NCBI GenBank assembly: GCA_004369085.1
Contig: ML210287.1
Coordinates: forward strand, 1 to 64,000
Direction of reading: 5' to 3'
Source of the DNA: Coprinopsis marcescibilis
Taxonomy: Eukaryota; Basidiomycota; Agaricomycetes; Agaricales; Psathyrellaceae
Length of the DNA stretch: 64,000 bases
Below the pieces are notes generated by a model. That model did not search any database. It was not told the DNA's origin and saw only the letters and a program-made list of their open reading frames with translations. Every line of letters starts with the position of its first letter. The first letter of the stretch is position 1. Both the position numbers and the translations under genes were made by a program. This document shows positions 24,253 through 35,589 of the stretch, piece after piece.

Positions 24253-26022
24253 CTACAAATCGCGAACACCAACCCCACCTACAGCCTCCTCCGCACTCCT
24301 CGTAGCCATATCCTCCATCAACCGCTCCCACTCCTCATCCTCATCGTCCTCATCATGCTCATCGCACCACTCCCCACAGCACACCAACTCTTCCTGTCCA
24401 CAACACGCCCTCTCATATCCCATATCCCCCCTCTCCTCAACAGGCCGAGCCTTAGCACATCCATCAGCACCTCCATCTCCATCTCCAAGCACGTCATCCC
24501 TCCCAACCCAAAAGAGCGTCAAAGGCGACGAAACAAGCGGGAGATTATACAACCTCCTCAAATCGTCCGAATGCGCCCGGTCCTCTTCAGCAGTATCATA
24601 CATCCCACACCGACTATCCCTCCCACTACCCCCACTCTCATCACCACCAACACCCGTATCATCCTCAGCATTCGGACCTCCCGCATCCTCACCGCCAACA
24701 ACGCCCCTCGCATCAAACTCATCCCTCATCTTCCGATACCTCCACCGATCCCTCCCGTTCCTCCCATTCCAATACCGGAAGACCAGACTCGCAATCGCCC
24801 GATCGTAGCTCGGATAAGGGTATAGTTCCGGATGGAGCACGAGGTGCGCAGGAGGAGGGTGCGGATCGGTATCCAGAGGGGTAGTGGAAGTATGTCTCCG
24901 ATGGTGCGCGTTCAACGGTGTCGGCAAAGCATCATCGCCCTCATCAGAATCAACATCCATCGTCCCATGCACGCCCTCTTCACCCTGCACATCACCGCCC
25001 TCCTCATCCTCACTGCTAAACCCGACTTTATAATCCAACGGCAAGACCCGTCTCCTTGCGCCCCTGACAAGCAGCAGAAAGTACAGCCTCAGGAGGAGGT
25101 TGTTGCTCTGATGCGTCAACATCGTGTCCGTCCTCGTGCCTGCGCCTGCGCCAGTGGGGAGCGACGATAAGGCGGATAACGAGGTTGGAGCGGCGGTGGC
25201 GCTACCGTGGAACTGGGGAAGCAGCAAGAGGGTGTGGTACATCATAGCTTGAGATCGCAGATGCGATGGCAGAGGTTCGTAGGGGTTAGGAACACTGAAG
25301 CTTCGCGTGCGTGTGTGGGGTCTTGTAGAAACCGATGGCGAGGGTTCCGGAGCTTGCTGGTTCGAGGGGTCTGTGGGGCATCCGTGATCCTCGTGCATGG
25401 GTACATCTTCTGGGGTGGCGTGAGATGCGGTGCTGGGGAATGGGACGGCGGTTGGGGCTGGGGTGTCTGATCGCCGTAAGCGCTTACGAGGCGGGAAGTC
25501 TTGCTCCGATGCGGCGTCGTCGCTGTTGGCATCCGGTGCTGGCGGGGTCGACGTCTTTGATCCAAGCTCGCTGCTGTCGTCGCTGCCCCTCCTGCGCTTC
25601 GGGGTGGTCGTGACCGCTATCGTTGGCGGTGGAGATCGCGGCTGTTCTGCTGATACCATTTCCGCAGACGACGAAGCCCTCTTGCGTGTCTTGGCTGTCG
25701 GACTCGTTCCACCGTTCTTGACTCGTTCCAGGGCCTTGTGCTTGAGATTATACTTGGAGCTGGCGAACAGGGGCATCAAAGGCGAGCACTTGAGCAACGC
25801 ATGGCGTGATTTCTTGCTCTTTGTCTTGGTAGGTGACGGGGGCTGGACGATGGTTGGCGGAATAGTGAGTGAGTGACACTGAGAGGAGACGACGACTTCC
25901 AGAGCCGAGTCCTTGTTTGCGTTGGGCCCTGTGCTGACGCTGACACTCTCGAGGGACACTGTACATGCAGCCAACGCAGACTTCTTGCGCAGACTGAATG
26001 CGAACATGCGGTCGAACAGCAT
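24253..26022 (-). CDS. Large disordered nuclear-type protein, family A copy 2 (intact)
   Basis: An open frame of 589 codons from the conserved MLFDRM start, collinear with the copy at 7616-9391 throughout. It has the basic clusters PKRRRG and RKRLRR, the hydrophobic LLLRLYFLLLVRGARRR block, the acidic middle and the Cys-rich tail CCGQEELVCCGEWCDEH. Differences are mainly substitutions and small in-frame indels, which suggests selection on the reading frame. The frame stays open 41 codons further upstream (to 26145) through the segment that would be an intron in copy 1, but a one-base T-run difference changes the leader frame, so I do not include it. It is the right arm of the mirror duplication and also the first member of the tandem series on the right. 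Confidence 0.7.
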   Translation of the reverse strand: MLFDRMFAFSLRKKSALAACTVSLESVSVSTGPNANKDSALEVVVSSQCHSLTIPPTIVQPPSPTKTKSKKSRHALLKCSPLMPLFASSKYNLKHKALERVKNGGTSPTAKTRKRASSSAEMVSAEQPRSPPPTIAVTTTPKRRRGSDDSSELGSKTSTPPAPDANSDDAASEQDFPPRKRLRRSDTPAPTAVPFPSTASHATPEDVPMHEDHGCPTDPSNQQAPEPSPSVSTRPHTRTRSFSVPNPYEPLPSHLRSQAMMYHTLLLLPQFHGSATAAPTSLSALSSLPTGAGAGTRTDTMLTHQSNNLLLRLYFLLLVRGARRRVLPLDYKVGFSSEDEEGGDVQGEEGVHGTMDVDSDEGDDALPTPLNAHHRRHTSTTPLDTDPHPPPAHLVLHPELYPYPSYDRAIASLVFRYWNGRNGRDRWRYRKMRDEFDARGVVGGEDAGGPNAEDDTGVGGDESGGSGRDSRCGMYDTAEEDRAHSDDLRRLYNLPLVSSPLTLFWVGRDDVLGDGDGGADGCAKARPVEERGDMGYERACCGQEELVCCGEWCDEHDEDDEDEEWERLMEDMATRSAEEAVGGVGVRDL

Positions 26023-26149
26023 CCTGCACTCTGTGAGGCCATTAGAGTAGTTATTAGCGGCAAGGCTATTGTACTGACCAGAACAAGAGCCCCTCTGCAA
26101 CTTGGTCGTCTTGGGCAAAAGACAAGAGACAAAAAAGCGTGTCATCCGG

Positions 26150-26963
26150 CGGGTGTAGTGGTGATGCCATGAGATCTGGGCACGTGTACCGTGTTTGGTC
26201 CGATTTTGCTGTTTCGGGCTGCGCTACTGGCCTCCCTGACGACAGATAGCTACTCTGCTGGACTGGTTCTGGCCGATCCGGACCCCACTCGAACGACATA
26301 TCAGGCCATCTCCAAAACCTCACGTCGCTTTCCTGGCTTTCACGAAACAGGCCTAGCAACAGAGTGATGTTCCTCTCACTGCCCGGGCAATCTCCAGACT
26401 GTCGAGCCCTCCCGCAGCTGGAATCCCTGACCTTCCAGCCAGCGTGAATTTGACTTGTCTGGGACCGTTCTATCCTTTTGGGCGTACAGCATGACACCCC
26501 AAAGGACGCCTCTCGCTTCAGCCATCCCACCTAAAGCTGACATTCCAGGCAAGGTTCAGTTTAAGTGTTACCAAGTTAAGTATTCACTTGGTGCTCAATG
26601 TCGCTGGGCCGTCGGAATGATTCACAATTGATTCACAACGGTACAAAGCCAGATCAAAGTTCAAACGAATCGCTCAGGCTTGCAAGCTCTGACGATGTCT
26701 CCGGGTTTTGCTCAGCGTCGCTATCTACTCATCTGGTCTGAATTTGTGTCTTTTCAGTCCATTGAGAATCAAGGTCTCGATTATCAATCCACGCAGTCGC
26801 TTCCCGGTACACAATGACTCACGATTCATCTCATCGAGCATGCATCAGTAATTCACGCCAATCCCGCGGTGCCAGCGATGCTACGGTATTTATTCAAATT
26901 TAAACGAGGATTACTACCCAGTTCCACACACACCGATTGTTTGAAATTTGGCTCGCCCCTCGG
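26150..26963. repeat. Spacer between family A gene and BTB gene, recurrent in each unit
   Basis: No gene. The segment from about 26620 recurs at about 36540-36850 and 45900-46200. Shared landmarks are TCAAAGTTCAAACGAATC and ATGCATCAGTAATTCACGCC-type blocks, and the copies end in GGTATTTATTCAAATTTAAR next to the BTB stop. This co-duplicated flank supports a single ancestral unit. Confidence 0.65.
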
Positions 26964-27852
26964 TCATGCTTGCTCGTATTCCTTGAGCTCTGCAGCAAAA
27001 ACGCTTTCGGTCAGCTGGGTTACTGTTTCTGCATCAATGTAGACTGCACTTCTGTTATAACCGTATCGGCCAGAATCCTGATATGCACTCTGGCTCCTGA
27101 TATCGAGGATCTGTGCCGCAGTTTCCCATCCATGCACCCGCAACTGTACCAAGCGCACGTTTATATCCTGCGCCAATGCTTTGATACCCTCGGCAACCCA
27201 ATCCCTAACCCTGAATTCTCTCCCAAGAGACAACTTCTCAGTGCTGGTTAAGACGTACAGACTCCCAGAGAGCGATTGAATCGCCGTCTTTCGTATCTAT
27301 AATGAAACAATCACATCTATATCTGCCTTCGAGCGTTTACTGAATCGCTTACATCCGTCATATCCCACTTTGTAGCCAACTTCAACACACTGATCCACTC
27401 CTCCTTCTTTAGTTGTATATCTACAGTCTTGGTCTTGACCACAAAGTGGGTGATCCTGCCAAGATATTGGGCACAGCCTTTCAAATAGCAAAGCTCCAAG
27501 TCATACAACTCACGTTGGGTACATGTACTTGAGTAGACATATGACATCCTTCTTGCTGTCTTCCAACCCAATAGGATGCTCCTTATCGCGTCCCTCCACC
27601 GGCACACCCGAAGTGGGAGCCGAGAACATATTGTCAAAGACAGAGTCCTTGGCTTCCGCGAATCCACTACGAGGCACGCAGAAGAGCTCATCCTCGACCT
27701 ATCGATGGATCGTGATAAGGGAAAAGAGGCGGTTATCTCAGAATACCGAGTCGATCACGGACCTTGAACCAGATCGGCTCCCAACAGAACATGTTGTTGT
27801 ACTTGGTGAACCCGCCTTCAGCAGCAATGTTGCCGGCGCCTGGATTGGCCAT
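26964..27852 (-). CDS. BTB/POZ-domain protein, copy 1
   Basis: Four exons on the minus strand: 27852-27763, 27698-27514, 27455-27353 and 27296-26964, joining to about 236 residues. The start is ATG in MANPGAGNIAAEGGF. The BTB fold covers residues 25-130: FKVEDELFCVPRSGF, VFDNMFSAPTSG, VEGRDKEHPIGLE, then LLKYMYPT and EEWISVLKLATKWDM. These are the standard landmarks of the short fungal BTB proteins. The C-terminal half (LSLGREFRVRDWVAEG, HGWETAAQILDIR) is the usual helical extension. BTB proteins of this type dimerise and can be adaptors for cullin-3 ubiquitin ligases; for this subfamily no function is established. Copies at 36910-38049 and 46253-47147 share the exon plan. Confidence 0.8.
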
Positions 27853-30464
27853 GATGTCGCAAAGATCACCGTTATCGCACAGTCTCGCTGGGGATATCAA
27901 CTGAACTTGAGCCCTGTGGCACTTGTTTGGCGTTGGTGACGGAAGATAACAAATAACGTCATCTACGCGAACATGAGGTAGAGGCTAGGCTGGCATGTGG
28001 TTCAAGTTTAAGCGCTCGAGTCAAGAAACAAAGGAACCGTACGCATGAGGGTCAGGTTGGATTCCCACATCCGTAATCATTCGGCGAGTTCTACCGGTGA
28101 AACGGAGCGTGATCACGTAATCGCACTGTGTGATTTTCATTTACCGGTCATGGGGCTCATGCTGGGGTTAGAGTTTGGCGCACCTGCCACCTTTGGGCAG
28201 CGGAGGATGTTCTCGCGTCTACCAACTCTACTGCCTGCCTACGCAGGACTTGGTGCACCCTGGACTGGGCGTAGCGTGTGTATAAGCACCAGCGCTTAAT
28301 CAGGCTGTCATCCTTTTAGAACATCCTATCCCCCTGTCTCCGAAGATAAGGGAGATGACAACGTCTGCATCAAGGGTTGAACGCAGTGACCGGGGGAGAC
28401 GTACTTATTCATGCCCTGATCTCATGTCACATGGACTTCGTGTCACACATAGGGCCTTTGCGATTGGTTTTGTCCTGCAACCGCCGCGTCCCACTGAAAC
28501 CATTTCACGGCGCACCACTTCTCAGGCCATGTCGACCTATTCTCTCCTGGGACAATCTGACGCTCCAAGTTTAAATTTCCAGCGCTCTTGGTAGTCTATC
28601 TGTCTCACGGTGAGCGTCGAGCGATCCTTAGTCCTCCACTTATCGCTTCACCAGTAGATGAAATTCCCACTAACCCGTTGTCTTGCAGGTCGAAGGCAAG
28701 CTGTTCTGCGTGCCCAGAAATGAGCAGCATCCTCAGATGTTCTCTCGGACACGCTCCCCTTTCCTTCATCAACAGATGATAGCGATGGCCGCGATAAAGA
28801 CCAGACCGTGGTCCTTGAGGGGTGCAAAACGTCCGGCTTCGCCTCATTGTTGAAGGTCATGTTCCCGACATTAGTGGCACCGACAGGCGCTTATGTTGAT
28901 GGATTACTTAAGGGGATCCTTCACGTACACGGCGCGTAATTTCCTTCCGAGGGGTGAATACAAGCCCGACTTGAGTAAGCCAGAGTGGATCGGAGTCCTC
29001 AAGCTAGCGACCACGTGAAAATAAGAAACATTACAGTTAAGCTGGGCTTCTCACGCCACAGTTGACAAGAAGATGGACGGCTCCGACGTCTGATTCAGGT
29101 CTCAAGGATGTGTGGGAGCCTACCAGGTACTTGACGTGCGCAACGGGTCAGGTGTTGCTTTCGGAAGGCTTTAGGAAGATTGGGTGGGGTCCTGATTAGT
29201 TCTCACTCTGAGCCTGAGCAAGATCCTGCACTGAGTGTCGATCGTACCCCCCACAATCATCGGGCCCAGATCCCTAGGGTGTCGTATGCCTTGATGGTCC
29301 TTACCGTCAACCGCCTGGGTCTTCTTCCTCAGGCTCGACCTCTTCCTTATCTCTTTATTCGATGAAAGATTTTAGACCGTTGCCACGTGTGATACATCAG
29401 AGTGGACCTTGGGACAGCTTGGGACCCCCTTTTCGGAAGGGGGCTAAATTCTACTTGCTGCAGTCTATTCTTTAATGATATGCAAATAAGCCGCCCTGCA
29501 GTGAGGTGCGGCGTCCTATACTATCAGTCACCAGGCTTGTTTGTGTTCACCGGGTGTTCACCTTTATTGCAAAATACTGATGCTGGGTAAGGTTCGTGTT
29601 GATGGCGGGTGATGGGCTTTAATAAACGCGAACACCAGGTGACTGATAAGCACAATCCCATTTACAGCGGCGGTCGGCAAATTCCACCTCCATCTGCATT
29701 GCCTAGCAATCCTGGCCACCTCATGACATCTGAAATGTGACCACTGTGATTGGACGGAAACATCAATTTGAGTTATAATAGCAGAATTTGGTCCAAGGAC
29801 CAACACGCACTATGAGACGCGGGGCCGTTTAAAACAAGTGGCGAAAGCAGCAGTCGCCTTTGGCTTCACCCCTCGAGTGAAGCGGCTCCAGCTCCGACCG
29901 GTGAAGCCACTTACCAAGGCCGTTTTATAAAACCGGGCATTTGGGGTAAAAGCGGTCTGAGCGAGCATTTAAAATTGAGCGGCTAAACTGCTTTCACCTA
30001 TTCGTTGGTCGAAAGCGGCAACGCCATTGGTTTGCCGCTGGAGATAAGTGTCCTCCCGTCATTGGAATGTCTGTGGCCGTTTGGGGCGATCACGGACTGA
30101 CCCTGAGTGAAACAATCAGCCTCTTCGTCACGATGATGCAGAACAATTCATTACTCTTCTAGCCTGTATTGAACTTCTGCACCGCTTCTGTGAGTGGGAA
30201 TCTCTCTTTCAACGAACTCGTGCCAAAGTTAAATGAGCAAATATCGGGGAAGCTAAATATAGGGTTAAAGTAAGTACCCCAGTTGGATAATCAAGTTATA
30301 AGTTGCAATAAGAAGGGAAAAACTGATAGTAAATAGAAACCAACAATATATATAAAGCCGCCCCGCAGAGACAAGCCCTAATAAGGCTCGATCCAACTTA
30401 AAAGACCAAACAGGACCACACGTAATTGGGCTCTGGGGCCAGCTGTCAAGGCCTACCGCCACAC
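27853..30464. repeat. Spacer of unit 1 with segments repeated in units 2 and 3
   Basis: No gene is recognised with confidence. About 28030-28940 is repeated at about 47330-48235, and about 29640-29760 resembles 39740-39860. A minus frame shared by 28605-28760 and the 48-kb copy (ERGACPREHLRMLLISGH) may mark a decayed exon. At 29820-30060 several GCGGC/GAAAGC motifs in both orientations hint at another short element, with unclear borders. Confidence 0.45.
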
Positions 30465-31428
30465 CTATTCTCGTCTGTCCACATGGTCGATGATGTGCCC
30501 CAAGATTTGATGATGGCCATCGGGGTTCTCTGGGTGGCTTGTGGCACGAAACATGGTTGCGCCCTTCTCGATGAGTTCCTTCCAGAGCGTCGATTGAAGC
30601 TCCCGCTCTCGCGCCTGCCCTACTTCTGGAAGGACTTCGTCCCACTGCGTCGTGACCAGAATGACGTGGTGGTAGTCGATGCCAACCAGTTCCTTGAGCA
30701 TCTCCAGGTTCGTCCCCGTTGATTTGTGCATACGCTGCTGAGAAATATCAGCCATATATACAATCCCTCCAATGGTCACATCAGGTGCATAACTGAAAGA
30801 GAGTGAGAATTGCATGGATTTAACACACCAAAGGAGCCCACCACTTAGCCAGCCACGAAGATATTCTCCGCAAGATCTCCGAGTCGTCAGCGCAGGTATT
30901 GTCCAAGCCGGGTGTGTCTACGAGAACGATATTCCTGGAGCAGAGATTGGGATACTTCTCGGCAAGGTCCCAAGGCATTGGCATCTTCACCGCTTGCAGA
31001 TCCTGCGTGCATGGCTCGAGGCCGTGTCCCGTGTCCCACAACTGCATCTGTGCGTCCGGTGGTGGCATTGATGAACTACACAAACTCGGTTAGTACCTGG
31101 AAGATTCTAGCGCAAATCCTTGACGCCCACCGAGCTTTTGCCCACTCCTGTTGGCCCGATCATGCTTGACAGCCCCCAAGGCCTCAGTTGCGCTCACTTC
31201 TGGATCATAAAATGTAACTTACAGGATGGTAATGTCGTCCATGCTAAAGTCTCCCTGCTTTTTATTGTGTGGCCGGATCTTGAGCCAAATCCACTTCAAA
31301 AAATTCATTTTCGATTTAGCTTGGTCTGTCTGTCGACTTCTTTTCTTCGTGGGGGATGACTTGGATATGTTTCTGGAGGTCAAAAATGAGGGGGGTATTT
31401 GGGGGATATGACAGGTGCCATGGCACAT
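30465..31428 (-). pseudogene. P-loop GTPase, copy 2, broken by a 7-bp duplication
   Basis: Exons 31428-31223, 31164-31131, 31075-30842 and 30792-30465 follow the same plan as the other GTPases. The exon 34 nt long again carries the P-loop (MIGPTGVGKSS), exon 3 has DTPGLDN, and exon 4 has YMADISQQRMHKST, LVTTQWDEVLPE and the tail HHQILGHIIDHV. The N-terminal exon is basic (SPTKKRSRQ). Exon 3 is 234 nt, where copies 1 and 3 have 227 nt. The excess is a tandem GGGACAC duplication just after AVVGH, which shifts the frame before DTPG. Unless it is a sequencing error, the G domain cannot be completed. The upstream start is uncertain. Confidence 0.75.
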
Positions 31429-31580
31429 AAAAGGTTCGCTTTATAACCATCTGCACTTCCAAGATTCTCACAGCATATGTGTAGCCCCCCTCGAGGAAAT
31501 GTTGGGACTACGCTTCATTACATACAGTGATTAGCTGCCTCTTTTGAAACTCAACTTATGTAATGCAGCAGGTGCTGAGC

Positions 31581-32034
31581 CAAGGGGACCCCACGATAGC
31601 GGGCGCTGAAGCCAACCTGTCCTGGGTGGTCGTGTGAGAAAGTGTCCGGCTTTTACGGCGGCTCGGTAAATGCCTTGTTTTTGTGATCGCAATTTCAAGT
31701 GCGAACGAATTCCGACCAATATCGCGATACCATCGATACATAACATTTGCACTTCGTCGATGTACATTCCCTCTAAATTCTCTACATTGCACTACGTTAC
31801 AGCATGACACGCGCCAAGAGACCCGCTGTGTAGCCAACTTCCGTACACTATGGTCAACGCGTCTATTAACGCCTTCATGGGCTTGTGTACCTCACGGGAT
31901 GCCGCGCTCACGGCACAGGTTATATTGTTGATGGGAGGACCTGACTGGTCATCTTTGCCGCCAGTGCCGGGGAGTTTCTCACGGACCACCCAGGACAGGT
32001 TGGATTCAGCGCCCGCTATCGTGGGGGCCCCTTG
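31581..32034. mobile_element. hAT-type non-autonomous element, copy 2, with 8-bp target duplication
   Basis: 454 bp, over 90% alike by eye to 4297-4747, with the same CAAGGGG...CCCCTTG ends. A perfect 8-bp direct duplication TGCTGAGC flanks it (31573-31580 and 32035-32042), different from that of copy 1, so the two arrived by independent transposition and not by duplication of the surrounding DNA. No transposase within. It lies about 150 bp upstream of the GTPase copy 2. Confidence 0.9.
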
Positions 32035-32042
32035 TGCTGAGC

Positions 32043-32892
32043 TAACTAATAGGATGTGGTGACTGGCCAATACGCGAATTGTTCAGTTCTAGTACGCTGT
32101 TGGTTGTTCATCGGCCTAGCTCCTCGTGAGCTTCGTCTGTCAAGTTCTCTTTCGCCTTGTGGGATGACTCGGATGTGCATCTGGCGGTCTGAGATAAAAT
32201 GGACATGGTATGTTGTCATCGATGACACGTTGCCATATATTCTGATGACTGAAGGCTATGGGGCGCTCGTGTTCAGAAGTGAATTCCAGGGGCGCGGAGC
32301 ACTGACAAACGGACAAACAGGACCAATATCTGGATAATGACTCCGAGAGTCGAACGTTAGGGTTATGTAGGGTTATATTTTCGCTCACGATAAAAGCGCC
32401 CAACATAGTGCCCGACTTGACAAACTTGATCGAAACATATTTCGGCGACGAGCTGAATAACTTCCATGATGCACCTACTCTTTTTTCTTGACTAATACAT
32501 ATTAAACACTCTGGCTGCACACTTCTCTACATCCCTTATATAAAAGATTAGCTTCGTTTCAAATAATTCCCCCTGCGCGACGGCTGCAAGTCAAGATATT
32601 GACTATTCCTGCTATAAAGTTGTAATATGTACTACTTTTACCACAGCATGCCGAACAGAGTTCTCCAAGAACTACGTTAGGTGAACTCGACGCACAGTTT
32701 GCAAGCACTCCCCGCTCGATTCACATTCGTAGAAACGAGCAAAATGGAATCCCAGAAGCCACAGGTCGAAACCGGATACTACAGGATATAAGATACAGTA
32801 TTACACTGTCCACACACACAGAACTAAAATATGGTAACCTTACCTTCACTTCGCATCCCTCGAATTAAGCAAGGAGACCCCTGCTCCAACAC
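32043..32892. other. Spacer, no gene; partly repeated near 38.7 and 41.6 kb
   Basis: About 32080-32330 resembles 38720-38800 and 41560-41720. Shared landmarks include GTGCATCTGG next to a GTCWGARATRA-type block and GGAATTCC-type blocks. No reading frame is convincing. Confidence 0.45.
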
Positions 32893-34050
32893 CTAACTCC
32901 CTACCCACCTCGCCTCCAACACCTTCGAATGCGCCATCCCACATGCCCCCACCGTCCAATCCTTCACACACCAATACTTTCTCTTCGCCCCACACCCATC
33001 AATCGCGCACCAACCCGGTCCTCAACTCGGTACACATTCCGCCTTCACATCCATAGGCATACCCGCCCCATCCCCAGCCCCAGCTAAACCTTTCAGCGCA
33101 AGCTAGCGCTTCCGCACCCGCAAACCCATCTGCATGCTCAGATTCGGATCCTGTTCGCGCTCGAAGGCTTCCGGGCTGGGGTACTCCTCTGGTGCCTCCC
33201 ACCCAGGCAAAGCGGAAGCGGGAACAGAGAAACTCATCACTATCTTCCTCTCCACTTTTCCCGGGGCGGATTTATGCTCCACATCCATCGCATTCTCGTC
33301 CAGATCAACCTTGGCGTTATCGCTAGCGTTGGCATCGGTTTTGGCATTGTGGTCCCCGCCCTCGCCCCCGTACCCATTGACATCCACAACCCTCGACAGC
33401 CACCTATACAGAGTCGATACCGGAACCTGCATCACCCTGCCCAACCTCTTGCCCCTCTTCCTCCTCATTCCCATTTGCACTTTGACGGCGGTCTTGGCTT
33501 GCGCAACGGGACGGGCGAAACGGTATACGAAGCCGGTGGGGGTCGAGCTGCCGGGGAAGGGCGAGTCAGTCGTGGGCATCCGTCGTGCTCGAGGCCGGGA
33601 CTGTTTCTTAAGTAGATGGTTGATTGTTTCTGCCTGTAATAAATAGCGCGGAATTGAGTCAGAACATCGTCGCAGAGAGCAGGGACGGGGGAATGTATAG
33701 TAATGGTAATAATAACAACAAGATGTCGCAAAAAGAAAAAGAAATCCTCACCCTCTCATCTTCACCGAGATTCTTCCCCTTTTTCGCCGTCTCCTCCCTC
33801 TTCAACGACGCCAATTCCATCTCAAAAAGGGGTTGTTTCTTCTGGCGACTGGATCCTTCGAGCGTGGCGTACGAGGAATCGACCATGCTGGCGAGAACGG
33901 TCTGACAGGTGGTCATTGGACGTGCGCTCCCGCCGGTTCCGCCCAAGGCAGAGCCAGCGGTGGACGCGAGCTTGTCTTCGGAGGAGGCGGCGGAGGGGTC
34001 GCTGCCGCTGGTGATTGAAACCGATCCTTCGGATTCGACTTTGCTACTCC
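32893..34050 (-). pseudogene. IES2: Ies2-like INO80 complex subunit (PAPA-1-like) with in-frame stops
   Basis: On the minus strand an exon ending at 33752 reads ELASLKREETAKKGKNLGEDER. A GT-AG intron follows, and the next exon (from 33633) opens AETINHLLKKQSRPRARR. Together they form the PAPA-1-like core of INO80 subunit Ies2, a chromatin-remodelling factor. Later come VSTLYRWLSRVVD and KIVMSFSVPAS, as in Ies2. The frame stops after GLRVRKR (33103). In the same frame, past two stop codons, lies CAIDGCGAKRKYWCVKDW followed by TVGACGMAHSKVL, the C-terminal zinc-binding tail of the family. The upstream exon also loses its frame near 34050. Either this is a decaying extra copy or the tail is reached by splicing I cannot see. 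Recognition of the family is firm; intactness is not. Confidence 0.65.
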
Positions 34051-34510
34051 ACTATTTGTGTTCTGGCGCTGCGAGCAGGTGGTTTCGACCCGAGTGGCAG
34101 CGGCTCGTTCTATGGGCAAAGGTGAAAATATGTCAGTCGTGTACGGTCCAGGTTGGTGATGGAGAGCGAGGGGATGGGGTACGGAGAGTGTTTCAAAACT
34201 CACTACGCGGTGTTGCCTGTGCTTTTCCATTTCGTTTGGCGTTGCCTCTCATGTTCGACCTTGGTGGGGCAACGTCCCCGTATAGTTCACCGGGGGTAGC
34301 GGGGGGTAGCGGGTCCACCAGTCTTACTGTTACTCGAGCTCAAAACGATGTTGTTTCCCATCTTGAGCTTGATCTTGAGCGCGGGCGCAGCCTGGGAGCG
34401 CTGTGGCATTCATCATCCTAGAGCGGAAAGTCAGAAGGAAGCTAGAGCACTAGCGAGTAGGCCGTACCGCCGAGGCTTCGATTTGGTCCTCCGTAGCGGC
34501 ATCGCTATCC

Positions 34511-35456
34511 TCATTGCCGTCTACGACGATCCCGGGTCAACGTCTGCGGGAACGGCAAGATCTCCGTCTCGGTCCCCTGATCACCAACAGAAACGAAACT
34601 ACAGCCGAAGGAGAGGCTATTGCTGTGCCGTTGTAACATCGGAGGATGGGAGGTAGGAGCGGCGGTGGCGTGGAACATGGGAAACAGTAAGAGGGTGTGG
34701 TGCATCGTGCATCATGGCCTGGGGGAGGCTCGTATGAGGCAGGGACAGAGACTCGGAAGCTTCGCGTCCATGAAGGGGGGTTTTGTGGATGTCGATGGTG
34801 AGGGTGTCATGCGCACATCCTCTGTGGTTGCCGCGACATCGTGCTGAAGAAAGGGATGGCCTGGATTGGCTGATCGCCATACACGCTTACGAGGCGGGAA
34901 GTCTTGCTTCGGTTCAGCATTATCGCTAGCATCGTTGTGCGGAGCAGTGTTGGCATCGAGTGCTGTCGGGGGCGAGGCTGACGAAGGGACTGTTCCAGAC
35001 TCGCTGGTGTCGTCGCTGTCCCTCCTCCGCTTCGGGGTGTTCGTTATCGCTATCGTTGGCGGTGGCGATCGCGGCTGTTCTGCTGATACCGTTGCAGCCG
35101 ACGACGAGGTTCTCTTGCGTGTCTCGGCCGTCGGACTCGTTCCACCGTTCTTGACTCGTTCCAGGGCCTTGTACTTGATATAATACTTGGAGCTGGCGAA
35201 TAGGGGCATCGGGGGCGAGCATTTCAGTAGTGCATGACGTGATTTCTCGCTCTTAGTCTTGGTAGGAGGCGGGGGCTGCACGATGGTTGGCGGTATAGAG
35301 AGTGAGTGACATTTGGGAGGAGACGACGACTTCCAGAGCCGAGTCCTTGTTTGCGTTGGGTCCCGTGCTGACGCTGACACTCTCGAGGGACACTGTACAC
35401 GCAGCAGACGCAGATTTCTTACGCAGGTTGAATGTGAACATGCGGTCGAACAGCAT
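34511..35456 (-). pseudogene. Disordered-protein family A, copy 3 (frameshifted, truncated)
   Basis: It starts MLFDRMFTFNLRKKSA like the intact copies, then one extra A after EVVVSS shifts the frame. A second frame continues the match (KSRHALLKCSPPMPLFASSK, PPTIAITNTPKRRRD, FPPRKR). After PPRKRVWRSA the match thins, reappearing as HHTLLLFPMFHATAAPTS in a third frame and stopping near 34520. The acidic and Cys-rich C-terminal third is missing; the Ies2-like segment and a spacer occupy its place. The 5' leader also lacks a G relative to copy 1. Confidence 0.75.
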
Positions 35457-35589
35457 CCTGCAGTCTGTAAAGCCATTAGATTGGTTATAAGTGGCAAAGC
35501 TATTGTACTGACCAGAGCAAGAGCCCTCTGCGCCTGGTCGTCTTGGGAAGAAGTCAAGGAACAAAAAGCGTGTCATCCCGTGGGTGTAG

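Noticed and set aside
24191..24825. Ser/Pro-rich plus-strand frames opposite family A copy 2
   Set aside because: Mirror shadows of the acidic and Cys-rich minus-strand coding sequence.
29820..30060. Cluster of GAAAGC/GCTTTC motifs resembling a small inverted-repeat element
   Set aside because: Borders and pairing are not consistent enough to define ends.
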